Below are positions 45,036 to 55,600 of a stretch of DNA of 64,000 nt, piece after piece. The notes beneath the pieces are model-generated. The model was not told the DNA's origin, did no database searches, and saw nothing but the letters and a program-made list of their open reading frames with translations. The translations under genes and the position numbers were made by a program. Positions within the stretch are counted from its first letter, which is position 1. Every line of letters starts with the position of its first letter. The DNA comes from CAZNPH01 sp964574985 (GTDB lineage Bacteria; Bacteroidota; Bacteroidia; Bacteroidales; SM23-62). The stretch covers positions 124,001 to 188,000 of the forward strand of contig CAZNPH010000002.1 of the NCBI GenBank assembly GCA_964574985.1. The letters are read 5' to 3'.

Positions 45036-45833
45036 GTTGAAATCATGGTCACCCCGTTTTTCGGACCGGGTAAATTCACTGTCCGGATCCAGATGAAGAT
45101 ATTTCACCAGGGCCCTGGTACCGATATAAAAGGGAATGGTGTCAAGCAATGCAGAAACCATTTTGAATACATAATTGGAAAGGATCAAAACCAGAAGTGC
45201 ATGAAACACCGTTTCTCCGGGTTGGATCTGAATGGCATTGGTGGCGTAGAAATAGGTGATGGTGACCACGGACAGGGAATCGACCATCTGGCTGGTCAGT
45301 GTGGAACCGTTGTTTCTCAGCCACAGCATTTTCCCCCGGGTCAGTTTTCTGATCAGATGGAAAATCTGCACGTCAACAAATTGTGCGGTCAGGTAGGCGA
45401 TCATGGATGCTATGGTTGCCCCGAAGGTCCATTTCCGGATCTGAAAGAAAGTCCGGCTTGGATCTTCCAGTGCAGGCAAACCGTTGTCCACAAGCTCAGG
45501 ATGGGGGGGGAGGGCTCCGCCCACCCACATGATGAACAATACCCATATATTCAACAGCAACCCCACCCACACAACGGTACTGGCCCTCTTTTTGCCATAC
45601 AGTTCGCTGATAAAATCGGTGCACAGGAAGGTAATGGGATAGGGAAGAACCCCGACAAAAACCACAAAAGGGACCTCCATGCTGTTTATCCTGAATGAAA
45701 GGTCTATTTGCCTCGAGATCCCCAGAATATTAAGAATGGCAAGTGTTCCGAGAAACATTCCGGACAGTATGATGAAAACAATCTCCCTGCGGCGGCTTAT
45801 CTTTTTATCAACTTTGTCACCGAAGTCAAACAT
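45030..45833 (-). CDS. Queuosine precursor transporter, YhhQ/VUT family
   Basis: A 267-residue membrane protein with six hydrophobic segments. The DUF165/VUT-1 signature is present: VEVPFVVFVGVLPYPITFLCTDFISELYGKK-type block (ITFLCTDFISELYGKKRA), then QFVDVQIFHLIRKLT and LRNNGSTLTSQMVDSL. The family imports queuosine precursors such as preQ0/preQ1 in Escherichia coli. That substrate here is inferred from family; no queuosine genes or preQ1 riboswitch are adjacent. It is tail-to-tail with aroK. Confidence 0.88.
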   Translation of the reverse strand: MFDFGDKVDKKISRRREIVFIILSGMFLGTLAILNILGISRQIDLSFRINSMEVPFVVFVGVLPYPITFLCTDFISELYGKKRASTVVWVGLLLNIWVLFIMWVGGALPPHPELVDNGLPALEDPSRTFFQIRKWTFGATIASMIAYLTAQFVDVQIFHLIRKLTRGKMLWLRNNGSTLTSQMVDSLSVVTITYFYATNAIQIQPGETVFHALLVLILSNYVFKMVSALLDTIPFYIGTRALVKYLHLDPDSEFTRSEKRGDHDFNL

Positions 45834-45990
45834 GAGATCCTGAATGTACCTCTTTAATTACGGGATTATGACGAAACCGGCGTTTAATTTATGAAATAAA
45901 ATTGAAAACCTAACAATTTATTGATAAAGCCATCGCACCCTATGGTTATTTTGACTAAATTTATGACCGGTTTTTCAAGAAGATCAATAT

Positions 45991-46015
45991 GCCCTGGCGC
46001 TATACGCAACAGGGC
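45991..46015 (+). promoter_or_regulatory. Leader hairpin of transenvelope operon
   Basis: GCCCTG (45991-45996) pairs with CAGGGC (46010-46015), extended inside by GCG/CGC with an AA bulge, around a CTATA loop. It lies 38 bases before the ATG at 46054. Just upstream, TAAATTTA at 45956-45963 is a one-mismatch -7 element, so the hairpin would be in the 5' leader. No poly-T follows, so it is not an obvious terminator. Confidence 0.45.
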
Positions 46016-46053
46016 AGCAAAAGCGGGGATGTTATGTTTCTTATATCAGCAGT

Positions 46054-49000
46054 ATGCCTCGTGGAATATACAAAGCATTGAATATTGAACAGGAAGAAAA
46101 GACCACTGTCCTGTTGCTCATCGTTCAATCGGTTTTCCTGGGAACTTTTTACGGCGCTTTTGACATCGGTGCCCATGCCTTGTTCCTGGACCGCTTCCCT
46201 GCCCAAATGATCCCCAAGGCTTTCGTGGTATCCGGTTTTGCAGGCATCCTGATGACCTCTGTATATTCCTGGTTCCAGGCCCGGATGAAATTTGCCCTTT
46301 TTACCCTGGCCAACCTGTTTTTTATTGCTGCCGTCAGTTTTTTACTGTGGATGGGTTTTTTCTTTACCGGCGGTGACCGGCATGTATTCATAATATTCGT
46401 GATGATGGGTCCCCTGAATATTATTGCCTTGCTCGGATTCTGGGGTACCGTCAGCCGGATGTTCACCCTCCGGCAGGGGAAACGCTTGTTCGGACTGATC
46501 GATACCGGACAGATATTCGGGATCATTCTCGCCAGCTATGCCATACCTTTTCTGCTTTCTTTACAGATCGGCACACGTGATTTGCTACTGATCAGTGCTA
46601 TAAGTATATTGGCTGCCCTGGTTTTCCAGTGGATACTTACCCGGAAATTCGAATTGGAGAAAGGTTCAAAACAAGAAGAAGAATCCGGAGAAAAAACCGG
46701 TTTGTTTTCCCTGCTGAAAAATCCCTATGTGCTTAACATGTCGGTCTTTGTCGGTTTGTCGGTTATGGCTGCCTTTTTTATTCATTATTCTTTTCTGGCA
46801 GTCACCAAAGAGAATTATCCCGAGAATGTCGATCTGGCTGCCTTTCTGGGATATTTTAATGGCACCCTGATGGTATTCAGCATTTTGATTAAAACTTTTG
46901 TGTTCAGTAAATTGCTTAAGACATACGGCCTGAAGCTGGCCCTTGTGCTGTCACCGATTCTGCTTTTCATGTTCACCGTTTTTGCAGTGCTGGTAGGGCA
47001 ACTTGGAGGATATACCGCCGCTGCGGCCAGCTTTACGTTTTTCTTCCTGCTGATCTCGGTCAGCAAATTATTTTCAAAAGCACTGCATGATTCGATTGAA
47101 GCCCCGTCTTTCAAAATACTGTACCAGTCCCTGAACATCAACATCCGGTATCATGTGCAGGCCAGGGTAGACGGGACCATTAACGAAATATCCGCCCTCT
47201 TTTCCGGACTGATGCTGACCGGACTGGGAGCCATTGTTTTTATAAATCTCCTGCATTTCTCGTATTTCCTGCTGATCATATTGCTGGCGTGGAGCATTGC
47301 GGCCTTTGGTCTGTACAGAAGCTACAAGAGATCCCTGAACGAATCGCTTGCCAGGTATAAGAAATCCGGGGAATTGGTTGAAGAAAGCCGGAAGCGGGAG
47401 GAACCGCATGCAGCCGATCAAAAAGGATCTCCCCGGGAGCTGATCAACACGGTGACCCTGTATGAGATCGCTTTTCCGGAGAAGCTCAGGGACTATATCC
47501 GTGATGTTTTGAAAAAGGCCTCCGGCCGGATGGGGAAATTCCTGCTGAACAAAATCGGTGAACATGAGCTGTTCACAATGAAAGAAGCATTGGATCAATG
47601 GGTTGATGATAATCCTGATGAAGAGATCAAAACCCTTGCAGGCGACTTGTCTTCGCGGTTTGATGAAGTTCTTTCGGCAAATTATTCCTTTGAGCAGCTT
47701 GAAGATGGAATGAAATCGCAGGATCCGGAAAAAAGAAAACTGACGGCCGTATATATCGGGTTTCATCCATCTGCTGAATACACTCCGCTCGTGAATATAT
47801 TGCTCAGGGATCATGACATCACGGTCAGAAGGTCTGCGATCGGGGCCGCGGGTGCTGTTAAATCCGGGGAACACGGTCCTGTACTGGTTGAACTTCTCTC
47901 CGGGCCGCTGTACCGTGAGGCCTCCGGGGCGCTCGTCCGCATGGGAGCCGCTTCGTTGGAAGGGCTGTCCCAGGCATTTTACCGGACAGGGGTTGAAGAG
48001 AAAACACTGGTCAGGATCATGAGAATCCTTCCCGGGATCGAAGATCCCGGCGCCCGTGCACTGTTGATGACACATATTGATCATTACAGTGCAGATGTTT
48101 CCCGGCAGGCGGTTGCATCGTTGCGGGAGATGAATTATCAGGCAGAGGCCGGGGAGGTTCCCAAAATGATCGAGCGGATCAAATCACACATAGGTGTCAT
48201 TGCCTGGGATTTTTCAGCTTCGTATTCGCTGGAACAAAATGCTGGTTTCGATCACCTGCACAAGGCCTTCCGGGATGAACTTGCTGCTGATTTTGACCTT
48301 TTGTACCAAATGCTGTCCATTGCCTACGATCCCAGGAGCATCCATCATATCAGGAAAAACATTGAAACCGGAACCAGTGAAAGCATCGGATTTGCCATCG
48401 AGCTGCTGGACCTGTTTATCGCAGAAGACCTCAAAACAGTACTGTTCGCCGTGCTTGAGGATGCGACACTTCCCGAGAAGATCAGGCAGCTTCAGCAGTA
48501 TTATCCGGTGAATCCCGTTGATATCCGGGAATTGTTGCTTTCCCTCATCAACCGGAACCCGAATCTGGTGAGTTCCTTCACCCGGGCATGTGCAGTCTAT
48601 TATCTTAATATGCTTGAAGATTACCAGGCAAACGATGATCTGGTTGCCCAGCTGTTCAATCCCGATCCGATGCTCAGGCAGGTTGCCGGGATCAGGTTGA
48701 AGGAGATGGATCCGGAAAAATATGCATCGGCACTGCGAAGATTGCCGGAAGAATGGCAGCATGAAATGAGGGCATGGGCAGAAGACAAAGCGGATACAAA
48801 TGGAGAGCTGATCCTGGAGAAGGTTTTTTATTTGCTCAAAAATGCTTACTTTTCTGATTTGCACGGGGAGGTTCTTGCCCGGATGGCGCGGGAATTATAT
48901 ACAATTGAAATGAAGCCCCGTGACGAATTGAAATTGAGCCCGGATTCTTCTGCAGGCAGGTTATGCTTTTTCGTCACCGGGGAGGTCAATGTTTTTCTGG

Positions 49001-49245
49001 GTGAACAGTTGCTTGAAAAACCCGGGAAAGGGGATATGATCGGTTTCCTGCCACTGCAGTACACGGGTGAGCAAAGTGTAACCTTGCGGGCCCTGAAAAA
49101 AAGCATATTGTATTATCTGGACAGCAGGATCCTCGATGAACTGATGTACGACCATCCGGATCTGGCAAGGGCAATATATGACTGGATGAATGAGTCCGGG
49201 CAGGAAAAATCAGAAAAAGGCAGGAGGCACGCAAAAGCGGTTTAA
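46054..49245 (+). CDS. ADP/ATP-carrier-like membrane protein with HEAT repeats and CNBD-like domain
   Basis: A 1063-residue three-part protein. Residues 1-430 hold about 12 TM helices in an MFS-like arrangement resembling nucleotide transporters of the NTT/Tlc family (GLIDTGQIFGIILASYAIPF, FWGTVSRMFTLRQGKRLFG). Residues ~540-900 are helical HEAT-like repeats (HPSAEYTPLVNILLRDHDITVRRSAIGAAG...). Residues ~930-1045 resemble a cyclic-nucleotide-binding beta roll plus C helix (LCFFVTGEVNVFLGEQLLEK, GDMIGFLPLQ). However, the phosphate-binding cassette lacks its conserved Glu and Arg, so cNMP binding is doubtful. It is the first gene of a seven-gene operon, five bases before the phosphatase gene. 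The transport substrate is unknown. Confidence 0.8.
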   Translation: MPRGIYKALNIEQEEKTTVLLLIVQSVFLGTFYGAFDIGAHALFLDRFPAQMIPKAFVVSGFAGILMTSVYSWFQARMKFALFTLANLFFIAAVSFLLWMGFFFTGGDRHVFIIFVMMGPLNIIALLGFWGTVSRMFTLRQGKRLFGLIDTGQIFGIILASYAIPFLLSLQIGTRDLLLISAISILAALVFQWILTRKFELEKGSKQEEESGEKTGLFSLLKNPYVLNMSVFVGLSVMAAFFIHYSFLAVTKENYPENVDLAAFLGYFNGTLMVFSILIKTFVFSKLLKTYGLKLALVLSPILLFMFTVFAVLVGQLGGYTAAAASFTFFFLLISVSKLFSKALHDSIEAPSFKILYQSLNINIRYHVQARVDGTINEISALFSGLMLTGLGAIVFINLLHFSYFLLIILLAWSIAAFGLYRSYKRSLNESLARYKKSGELVEESRKREEPHAADQKGSPRELINTVTLYEIAFPEKLRDYIRDVLKKASGRMGKFLLNKIGEHELFTMKEALDQWVDDNPDEEIKTLAGDLSSRFDEVLSANYSFEQLEDGMKSQDPEKRKLTAVYIGFHPSAEYTPLVNILLRDHDITVRRSAIGAAGAVKSGEHGPVLVELLSGPLYREASGALVRMGAASLEGLSQAFYRTGVEEKTLVRIMRILPGIEDPGARALLMTHIDHYSADVSRQAVASLREMNYQAEAGEVPKMIERIKSHIGVIAWDFSASYSLEQNAGFDHLHKAFRDELAADFDLLYQMLSIAYDPRSIHHIRKNIETGTSESIGFAIELLDLFIAEDLKTVLFAVLEDATLPEKIRQLQQYYPVNPVDIRELLLSLINRNPNLVSSFTRACAVYYLNMLEDYQANDDLVAQLFNPDPMLRQVAGIRLKEMDPEKYASALRRLPEEWQHEMRAWAEDKADTNGELILEKVFYLLKNAYFSDLHGEVLARMARELYTIEMKPRDELKLSPDSSAGRLCFFVTGEVNVFLGEQLLEKPGKGDMIGFLPLQYTGEQSVTLRALKKSILYYLDSRILDELMYDHPDLARAIYDWMNESGQEKSEKGRRHAKAV

Positions 49246-49250
49246 ACGAT

Positions 49251-51299
49251 ATGGACCAAAGATACACAACCATTTTCAGGCAGTTGATCTACAACATTGT
49301 CGGTCCGGCAATCATAGCCCTTCTGATATTGGGTGTGCTGAACTATAACCACACCAAAAATATCCTGATCGAATCCAGTGAAAACAAGAAGGAAATCATC
49401 ATTGACGAAATAACCCACATCCATGAATTGCAGGATATGGCCCTTGAGATCCTTGAACGGGAACTCAATGAAGAGATGCGGGTGATCAGCGACAAGCTTG
49501 TTACCGAATATTTTGCGGATACCCGGAATATTGAAAATGTAGATCTTTATGAAATCAGGAAAGAATTGGGGATGAATCCCGAATTTGAGGACATCTATAT
49601 CATCAACCGGGAAGGCACTGTGGTAAATACCACATTTTCCAAGGATAAGGGTTTGAATTTATTCGCTTTTGGTGAAGAGCACAAAAAGCTGCTGATGGAT
49701 GTTTTTGAACAAAACCGTTATGTCAGTGAGCGGTTTGCCATGGAAAGCCAGACCAAAAGACTCAAAAAGTTCACCTATCAACCCACCCTGGACGGCGCTT
49801 ATATTGTGGAACTGGGCGTATATTCCCCCAAAGCCGATGAAACCATCCAATACATAAAAAGTACACTGAATGAGATCTCCCGGCAACAGGAAAACATCGT
49901 ATCGGTGCATCTTTTCATCGGATCCGACAATCCTTTTTCGCTGAATGAGGATGTGCAGATCAAGGAAGAACATATGGACCTGTACCGGAAAACCCTGAAT
50001 GAAAAAACCAATATCAGGACCAGCGAAAAGGAGGAAAAAACCCGGCTCAATTACAACTATATTTACATGCAGCGAAAGCATACCGATCTGTATAAGGGGT
50101 CGGTGATCCGGATCATTTCCGACCGTTCCGCAGAACGAAAACTGCTTCGTTACGAGACCTTCAAGTTCCTGATCATATTCGGGGTGACCATACTGGTGGT
50201 TATCGTGTTGTTATACAGAAAAACCCGGGTAATTACCGATCCCATCAAGAAGCTGGTGGAAAATGTGAACAGGATCACCAACGGGCATTTGGAAGAAAGG
50301 GCCGATGTGATCGGAAACAATGAGATCACCAAACTTTCCGAACAGTTCAACCAGATGATTGCCCAGCTGGAAAGCTATTACAATGAACTGGAACAGAAAG
50401 TCAAGGAACGAACTGCAGAAATTGAGAGGCAGAAAGAAGAGATTGAGGCCCAGCGTGATTCACTGGCCGAGCAGCGGAATATACTGAGGCAGACCAATTC
50501 GGATTTGCAGAAAGCGTATGGAGAGATCGAAGAAAAAAACAAGCATATTGAGGACAGCATCCATTATGCAAAAAGAATTCAGAATGCCATCCTCCCCCCC
50601 GACCATTATGTTAGTGACCTTCTGGGGGACGGTTTTATTTTTTACCGGCCAAAAGACATTGTCAGCGGGGATTTTTACTGGCTGAACAAAAAGAAGGACC
50701 TGGTCATGATAGCTGCAGTGGATTGTACCGGGCACGGGGTTCCCGGTGCATTCATGTCCATTGTGGGAAACAACCAGTTGAATTACGCCGTCAATGTGCT
50801 GGGTACAAGAAAACCTGCGGAGATACTGAACGCCCTGAACGAGGGAGTTACCAGAACACTCAGGCAGACCCGGGGAGGCAGGGGGGTTAAGGACGGAATG
50901 GATATGGCCCTCTGCGTCATCGACTACGGTGAGATGAAACTGGAATTTGCCGGGGCCTATAATCCAATGTTTCATATCCGGGATCATGAACTGAATGTGA
51001 TCAAGGGCGACAAGCATCCGGTGGGTGGCTTCCTGGATGAGGAATTGCCTGAATTTACCAATAAAAAGCTGTCGCTCAAAAAGGGCGACATGATCTATAT
51101 TTTTTCAGATGGCTATGCCGACCAGTTCGGCGGATCCAAAAACAAGAAATTCATGACCAGGCGTTTCCGGGAACTCCTGCTTGAGATTTGCCAAAAACCG
51201 ATGCAGGATCAGAGAGACATACTGGAAGAGAGTCTGGACAACTGGATGAACGGACAGGTTCAGGTGGATGACATACTGGTCATAGGGGTAAAGGTTTAG
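49251..51299 (+). CDS. Membrane sensor HAMP-SpoIIE/PP2C serine phosphatase
   Basis: A 682-residue sensor phosphatase. TM1 is near 15-35, an extracytoplasmic Cache-like sensor domain covers ~40-300, and TM2 is FLIIFGVTILVVIVLLY (about 304-321). HAMP follows (ITDPIKKLVENVNRI...), then a long coiled coil (~375-440) and a SpoIIE-type PP2C domain. The metal ligands are in place: GDFYW, AAVDCTGHGVPGAFMS, DGMDMALC, IFSDGYADQFGG and the final VDDILVIGVKV. The module dephosphorylates Ser/Thr on partner proteins, often anti-anti-sigma or STAS proteins; none is encoded here, so the substrate may be a product of this operon. One base separates it from the next gene. Confidence 0.9.
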   Translation: MDQRYTTIFRQLIYNIVGPAIIALLILGVLNYNHTKNILIESSENKKEIIIDEITHIHELQDMALEILERELNEEMRVISDKLVTEYFADTRNIENVDLYEIRKELGMNPEFEDIYIINREGTVVNTTFSKDKGLNLFAFGEEHKKLLMDVFEQNRYVSERFAMESQTKRLKKFTYQPTLDGAYIVELGVYSPKADETIQYIKSTLNEISRQQENIVSVHLFIGSDNPFSLNEDVQIKEEHMDLYRKTLNEKTNIRTSEKEEKTRLNYNYIYMQRKHTDLYKGSVIRIISDRSAERKLLRYETFKFLIIFGVTILVVIVLLYRKTRVITDPIKKLVENVNRITNGHLEERADVIGNNEITKLSEQFNQMIAQLESYYNELEQKVKERTAEIERQKEEIEAQRDSLAEQRNILRQTNSDLQKAYGEIEEKNKHIEDSIHYAKRIQNAILPPDHYVSDLLGDGFIFYRPKDIVSGDFYWLNKKKDLVMIAAVDCTGHGVPGAFMSIVGNNQLNYAVNVLGTRKPAEILNALNEGVTRTLRQTRGGRGVKDGMDMALCVIDYGEMKLEFAGAYNPMFHIRDHELNVIKGDKHPVGGFLDEELPEFTNKKLSLKKGDMIYIFSDGYADQFGGSKNKKFMTRRFRELLLEICQKPMQDQRDILEESLDNWMNGQVQVDDILVIGVKV

Positions 51300-51300
51300 T

Positions 51301-52683
51301 ATGGTTACAAAGGCCAAAATAGGTATCATTCTTCCCGGGCCCGGGGATCAGTTGCCTGCCGGAATAATGGAATGGGTGGATACTTTCAGGAAGCATTTTG
51401 ATGTGATGCTGAAAAGACTGACCGGAAGGGAAACAAAATGGATGGAACCGGAGTCGGGATATCAGTTTCGTCCGGAATGTGAGACCTGCATATTGATAAT
51501 GCATGCGGGTCATCCGGAAAAGATGCCCGGTGATATACCGGAAAAGACCCTGCAGAAAGCAGTCAGACTGATGTTGTCGAGGTTCCGGTCCGGCGGTATC
51601 CCCGACGAACTGGTCAGGATTGAGAATTTTGATTTTTTCACCAAAGGTTCCGGAGAAGGGGACCAGGGTTTGCTTTCACCCCGGCAAAAAGAATACTGGC
51701 TTAAGCTGGCCGACCTGGTCATTGATATTTCAGACCGGTTTGACACCCGAAAAACGGGCATGAAGCCGGATGGAAAAGAAACCATATATCTGGCCGCCGG
51801 ATGCTACGGACAGGAATCTGAAAGGGATGTTCTCCGCCGGGAATTTTCACAATGGGGATACCGGGTGGTCCCTGAGTATGACTTATCATGCCTTGATGCC
51901 GGAAAGCTTGTAAACCATATCAGGGAACAATGTGCAAATTCCATTCTTTCCGTTCACATCATCGGGGATGAATTCGGGACATCTTCCGGGGCCGGGAAGG
52001 AACCGGTTGATGATATGCAGATCAGGATCTGTGAAGAAGTTTTTTCCCGGCAAAGAGGGCAACCGGGTTCCGGTGAATGGCCTTACAGTTTTATCTGGCT
52101 GCCTGCCGGTTTTGTACCCCGGGACGAACAACAAAATGAAACAATTCAGCGCCTGAAAAGATCTGTTGCAAGTCAGCCCAATACCGAGATCATCCAGACT
52201 CCCCTGGAAGCATTCAAGGAAATTATACGGAAAAAATTGCTTGAAAGGTCTGTAGATAAAAAAACTGAAAAATCCCGCCAAAAAGCCCGGAAATCGGTTT
52301 ATATGATTTGTGACCGGAACGATTTGCAAAAGATCGAACCCATAAAAAAGACCATTCTTGAGCATGGTTTTGAACCATTAACCATTGATTACGGATCGGG
52401 AAAGTATAATCTCATTCATGAACACAAACAGCATCTTGTTGAATGTGACGGGGTGATCGTTTATTATGGCAACCGAAATGAAAAATGGTTGATGAGCAAG
52501 CTCAAGGATCTTTTGAAATCACCGGGATTCGGACGACAAAAACCCATTCCCGGGAAGGCGGTATTCAAGGACCCCGGTTCAAAAGTTCCGGATATTCAGG
52601 GATTGGGGGACCTGCTGGTCATTGATCACAACGGGGAACCGGACAAATCGTTGCTGCAACCTTTTTTTGATAAGCTGACATGA
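51301..52683 (+). CDS. Three-domain TIR/DUF4062-like protein
   Basis: A 460-residue soluble protein with no signal or TM helix. Residues 1-160 form an unrecognised alpha/beta domain. Residues ~161-310 resemble a DUF4062/TIR-like Rossmann fold (TIYLAAGCYGQESERDVLRR, FSQWGYRVVPEYDL, LSVHIIGDEFG). After a basic linker (KKTEKSRQKARK), residues ~332-460 form a second TIR-like domain (KSVYMICDRNDLQKIEPIKK, HGFEP, ECDGVIVYYGNRNEKWLMSKL). TIR-type domains act as NAD-cleaving effectors or as protein-protein adaptors. I cannot identify a catalytic glutamate with confidence, so an adaptor role is equally likely. The gene overlaps the nSTAND gene by four bases, suggesting a complex. Confidence 0.65.
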   Translation: MVTKAKIGIILPGPGDQLPAGIMEWVDTFRKHFDVMLKRLTGRETKWMEPESGYQFRPECETCILIMHAGHPEKMPGDIPEKTLQKAVRLMLSRFRSGGIPDELVRIENFDFFTKGSGEGDQGLLSPRQKEYWLKLADLVIDISDRFDTRKTGMKPDGKETIYLAAGCYGQESERDVLRREFSQWGYRVVPEYDLSCLDAGKLVNHIREQCANSILSVHIIGDEFGTSSGAGKEPVDDMQIRICEEVFSRQRGQPGSGEWPYSFIWLPAGFVPRDEQQNETIQRLKRSVASQPNTEIIQTPLEAFKEIIRKKLLERSVDKKTEKSRQKARKSVYMICDRNDLQKIEPIKKTILEHGFEPLTIDYGSGKYNLIHEHKQHLVECDGVIVYYGNRNEKWLMSKLKDLLKSPGFGRQKPIPGKAVFKDPGSKVPDIQGLGDLLVIDHNGEPDKSLLQPFFDKLT

Positions 52684-55600
52684 GCGATCAAACTTTGAAC
52701 AAAAAAACCATGCCGAAACCCGGTACCGCCCGGAATTATGCAAATCCTTTTCCCGGACTCCGGCCTTTTGGTATCGATGAAAATCACTTGTTTTTCGGAC
52801 GCGAGGGACAAAGTGAGGAAGTATTGATGCATCTGGCAAGGAACCGGTTCGTTGCCGTGATCGGGGCATCGGGAAGCGGAAAATCCTCCCTGATGTATTG
52901 CGGGCTTGTCCCTACTTTATACGGGGGATTTATTGCAGATGCGGGATCCTCCTGGAAAATCATCACCACCCGCCCGGGCAACGATCCACTGGGCAATCTT
53001 GCCAGGTCCATTGCCCTGGAAGAAACCACCGGCCTCCGGGATGAAAATCCGGAAGTTGCCGTAAACATTACCGAAGCGGTCATAAGAAGGAATTCAAAGG
53101 GACTGGTCAATGCCCTGGAGCACATCGGATTGTCTGAGGGAGAAAATATTTTGCTGCTTGTTGACCAGTTCGAGGAACTTTTCCGGTATAAAGGCAGCAG
53201 GAAGGATGAGAATGCCTTCAATGACTCGGAGGTTTTTGTCAGGTTGCTGGTACAGGCCGTAAGGCAAAAGGAATTGCCTGTTTACATCGTGATGACCATG
53301 AGATCTGATTTCATCGGGGAATGTTCACAATTTCAGGAGCTTACCCGCTTGATCAATGATAGCAATTACCTGATCCCCCAGATGACACGGGATGATCTCA
53401 AAGATGCCATCGTCGGTCCCGTTGCTGTGGGTGGGGCCGCTATTGACCAAAACCTCATACAGCAATTGCTGAATGATGTGGGGGACAATCCCGATCAATT
53501 GCCCATCCTGCAGCATGCCCTGATGCGGACCTGGGATCACTGGCTTGCGCAAAAGGATCCTGAGCGGCCCCTGATGATCACCGATTTTGATGCCATCGGG
53601 AGAATGGAAAAAGCTTTGTCGGAGCACGCCAATGAAGCCTATGAAGAACTTGACGAAAGGCAAAAACAGATCTGTGAAAGCCTTTTCAAGACCCTTACGG
53701 AAAGAGGAGGAGATAACCGGGGCATACGTCATCCGACCCGGCTGGAGATCATTGCGGAGATAGCCCGGGCGGAGGTTGCTGAAGTAGCGTCAGTCATTGA
53801 TGTTTTCAGGGCTCCCGGAAGATCTTTTCTGACCCCGGCCGTTCCGGCTCCCCTGACCCCGGAGACCGTCATTGACATTTCCCATGAAAGCCTGATGCGT
53901 ATATGGGACCGGCTGAAGATCTGGGTTGAAGAAGAAGATCAGGCCGTGCAGATGTACAACCGCCTGGCCGAGGCCGCTGAGATGTACCAGAAAGGAAAAA
54001 CAGGGCTCTGGAGGCCGCCGGATCTGCAACTGGCCTTGAACTGGAGAAAGAAGCAACACCCCACCCTTACCTGGGCTGAAAGGTACAATCCTTCATTTGA
54101 GCGGGCCATGGTCTTTCTGGAGACCAGTGAAAAGGAATTTATTGCCGAAGAAGAAAACAAGATCAAACTCCAGAAGAGGCAGCTGCGCAGGACAAGAATA
54201 TTTGCCATTATACTGGGATCGGCAGCCATTGTTTCACTGGTTCTTTTGCTGTGGACCCAGGTTTTGAGGCAACAGGCAGAAAAAGCAAGGCAATTGGCCC
54301 AGGAGCAGCAGGCGATTGCTGTGTCCAAATCCGAAGAGGCCCAGGAACAAAGAGCGCTTGCGGAAGCATCGGCCGGGGAAGCCCAGCAACAAAGAGACCG
54401 GGCCGAGGAACAGAGTGAGATCGCCGGGGAAAGAAGAATACAGGCCGAGGAAAGCGCTGCGGAAGCCAGGAGGCAGCAGGCCATTGCTGTGGCCAAGTCC
54501 GAAGAGGCCCAGGAGCAAAGGGAAATCGCCGAAGAGTCAGCCGAAGAAGCCAACCGGCAAAGAAATCAGGCAGAAATTGCCAGGGAGGAAGCCTATAAGA
54601 GGCGAATGTTGTCCATCAGCCAGTCCATGGCGGTAAAATCCATGCAGGTCGATGATGATCCGGATATGAAGGGCTTGCTGGCCTATCAGGCCTATCTTTT
54701 CAACCAGGAATATGAAGGTGAGCAACATAATGCCGATGTATATGCAGGTCTGTATGAGGCGGTTAAAATGCTCAGTCCGGAAAATTACAATGTTTTTGAC
54801 GGACATTCTGAAGCGGTACGGTCCATTGTTTTCGCCCCGGAAAAGAATGCATTTTACAGTGCGGGGAGCGACGGGAAGATCCTTCTGTGGAACCTGGAAG
54901 ATACCGCTGCAAAATCCAGGGTTCTTGCTGAGACCCATACGGTGAACAGGATCATCGACATAACCGGTGACGGTAAATGGCTGGCCTGTGGGACGGAAGG
55001 CAAAGGAATACAGATATACAATACAACCTACATGGAAGGACCTGTAAGGAATCTGAGCGGACATGGCGGCAGGATATTCTGCCTTGATTTTTTACCCGAC
55101 AACCGGAAAATGGTCACGGCCGGTCCGGATAACCGGATACTGATCTGGGATTTCGGGGATGGCCGGAAGGAGGAACTGGCCTCCGTGGGATCAATCATTC
55201 ATGCACTTCAGGTTTCACCCGACGGACGGCTCCTTGCAGCGGGAACCAGGGATGGGTCGGTCCTATTGTGGGAACTTTCCGCAAACCGGGGTCCGGACAC
55301 CCTGTTCCGGGAAGCAGGCAACCCGGTACTTGCCCTGGCCTTTGACCAGTCTGCGGATACACTGGCCACCGGTGATCAGCAGGGCAATATCAGGATCTGG
55401 GATCTCAGGGGGCGGAAACAATTGATCAACCTGAGAGGGCACAAGGCCCGGCTGACTGACCTTGAATTCAGCAGGGACAACAGATTGCTTGGTTCGTCAA
55501 GCAATGACGGAAGCGTGCGCCTCTGGGAAACCGGGGACTATAACAACCAGCCCATTGTGATGTCTGACAATGCAGGTTTTGTTTTTTCCCTTGCCTTCAG

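Noticed and set aside
45991..46015. Leader hairpin considered as a rho-independent terminator
   Set aside because: No T tract follows, and it lies just ahead of a start codon rather than after a gene on that strand.
47074..48084. 336-codon minus-strand open frame inside the carrier-HEAT gene
   Set aside because: It is antisense to a continuous plus-strand coding region with recognisable repeats; no signal or domain.
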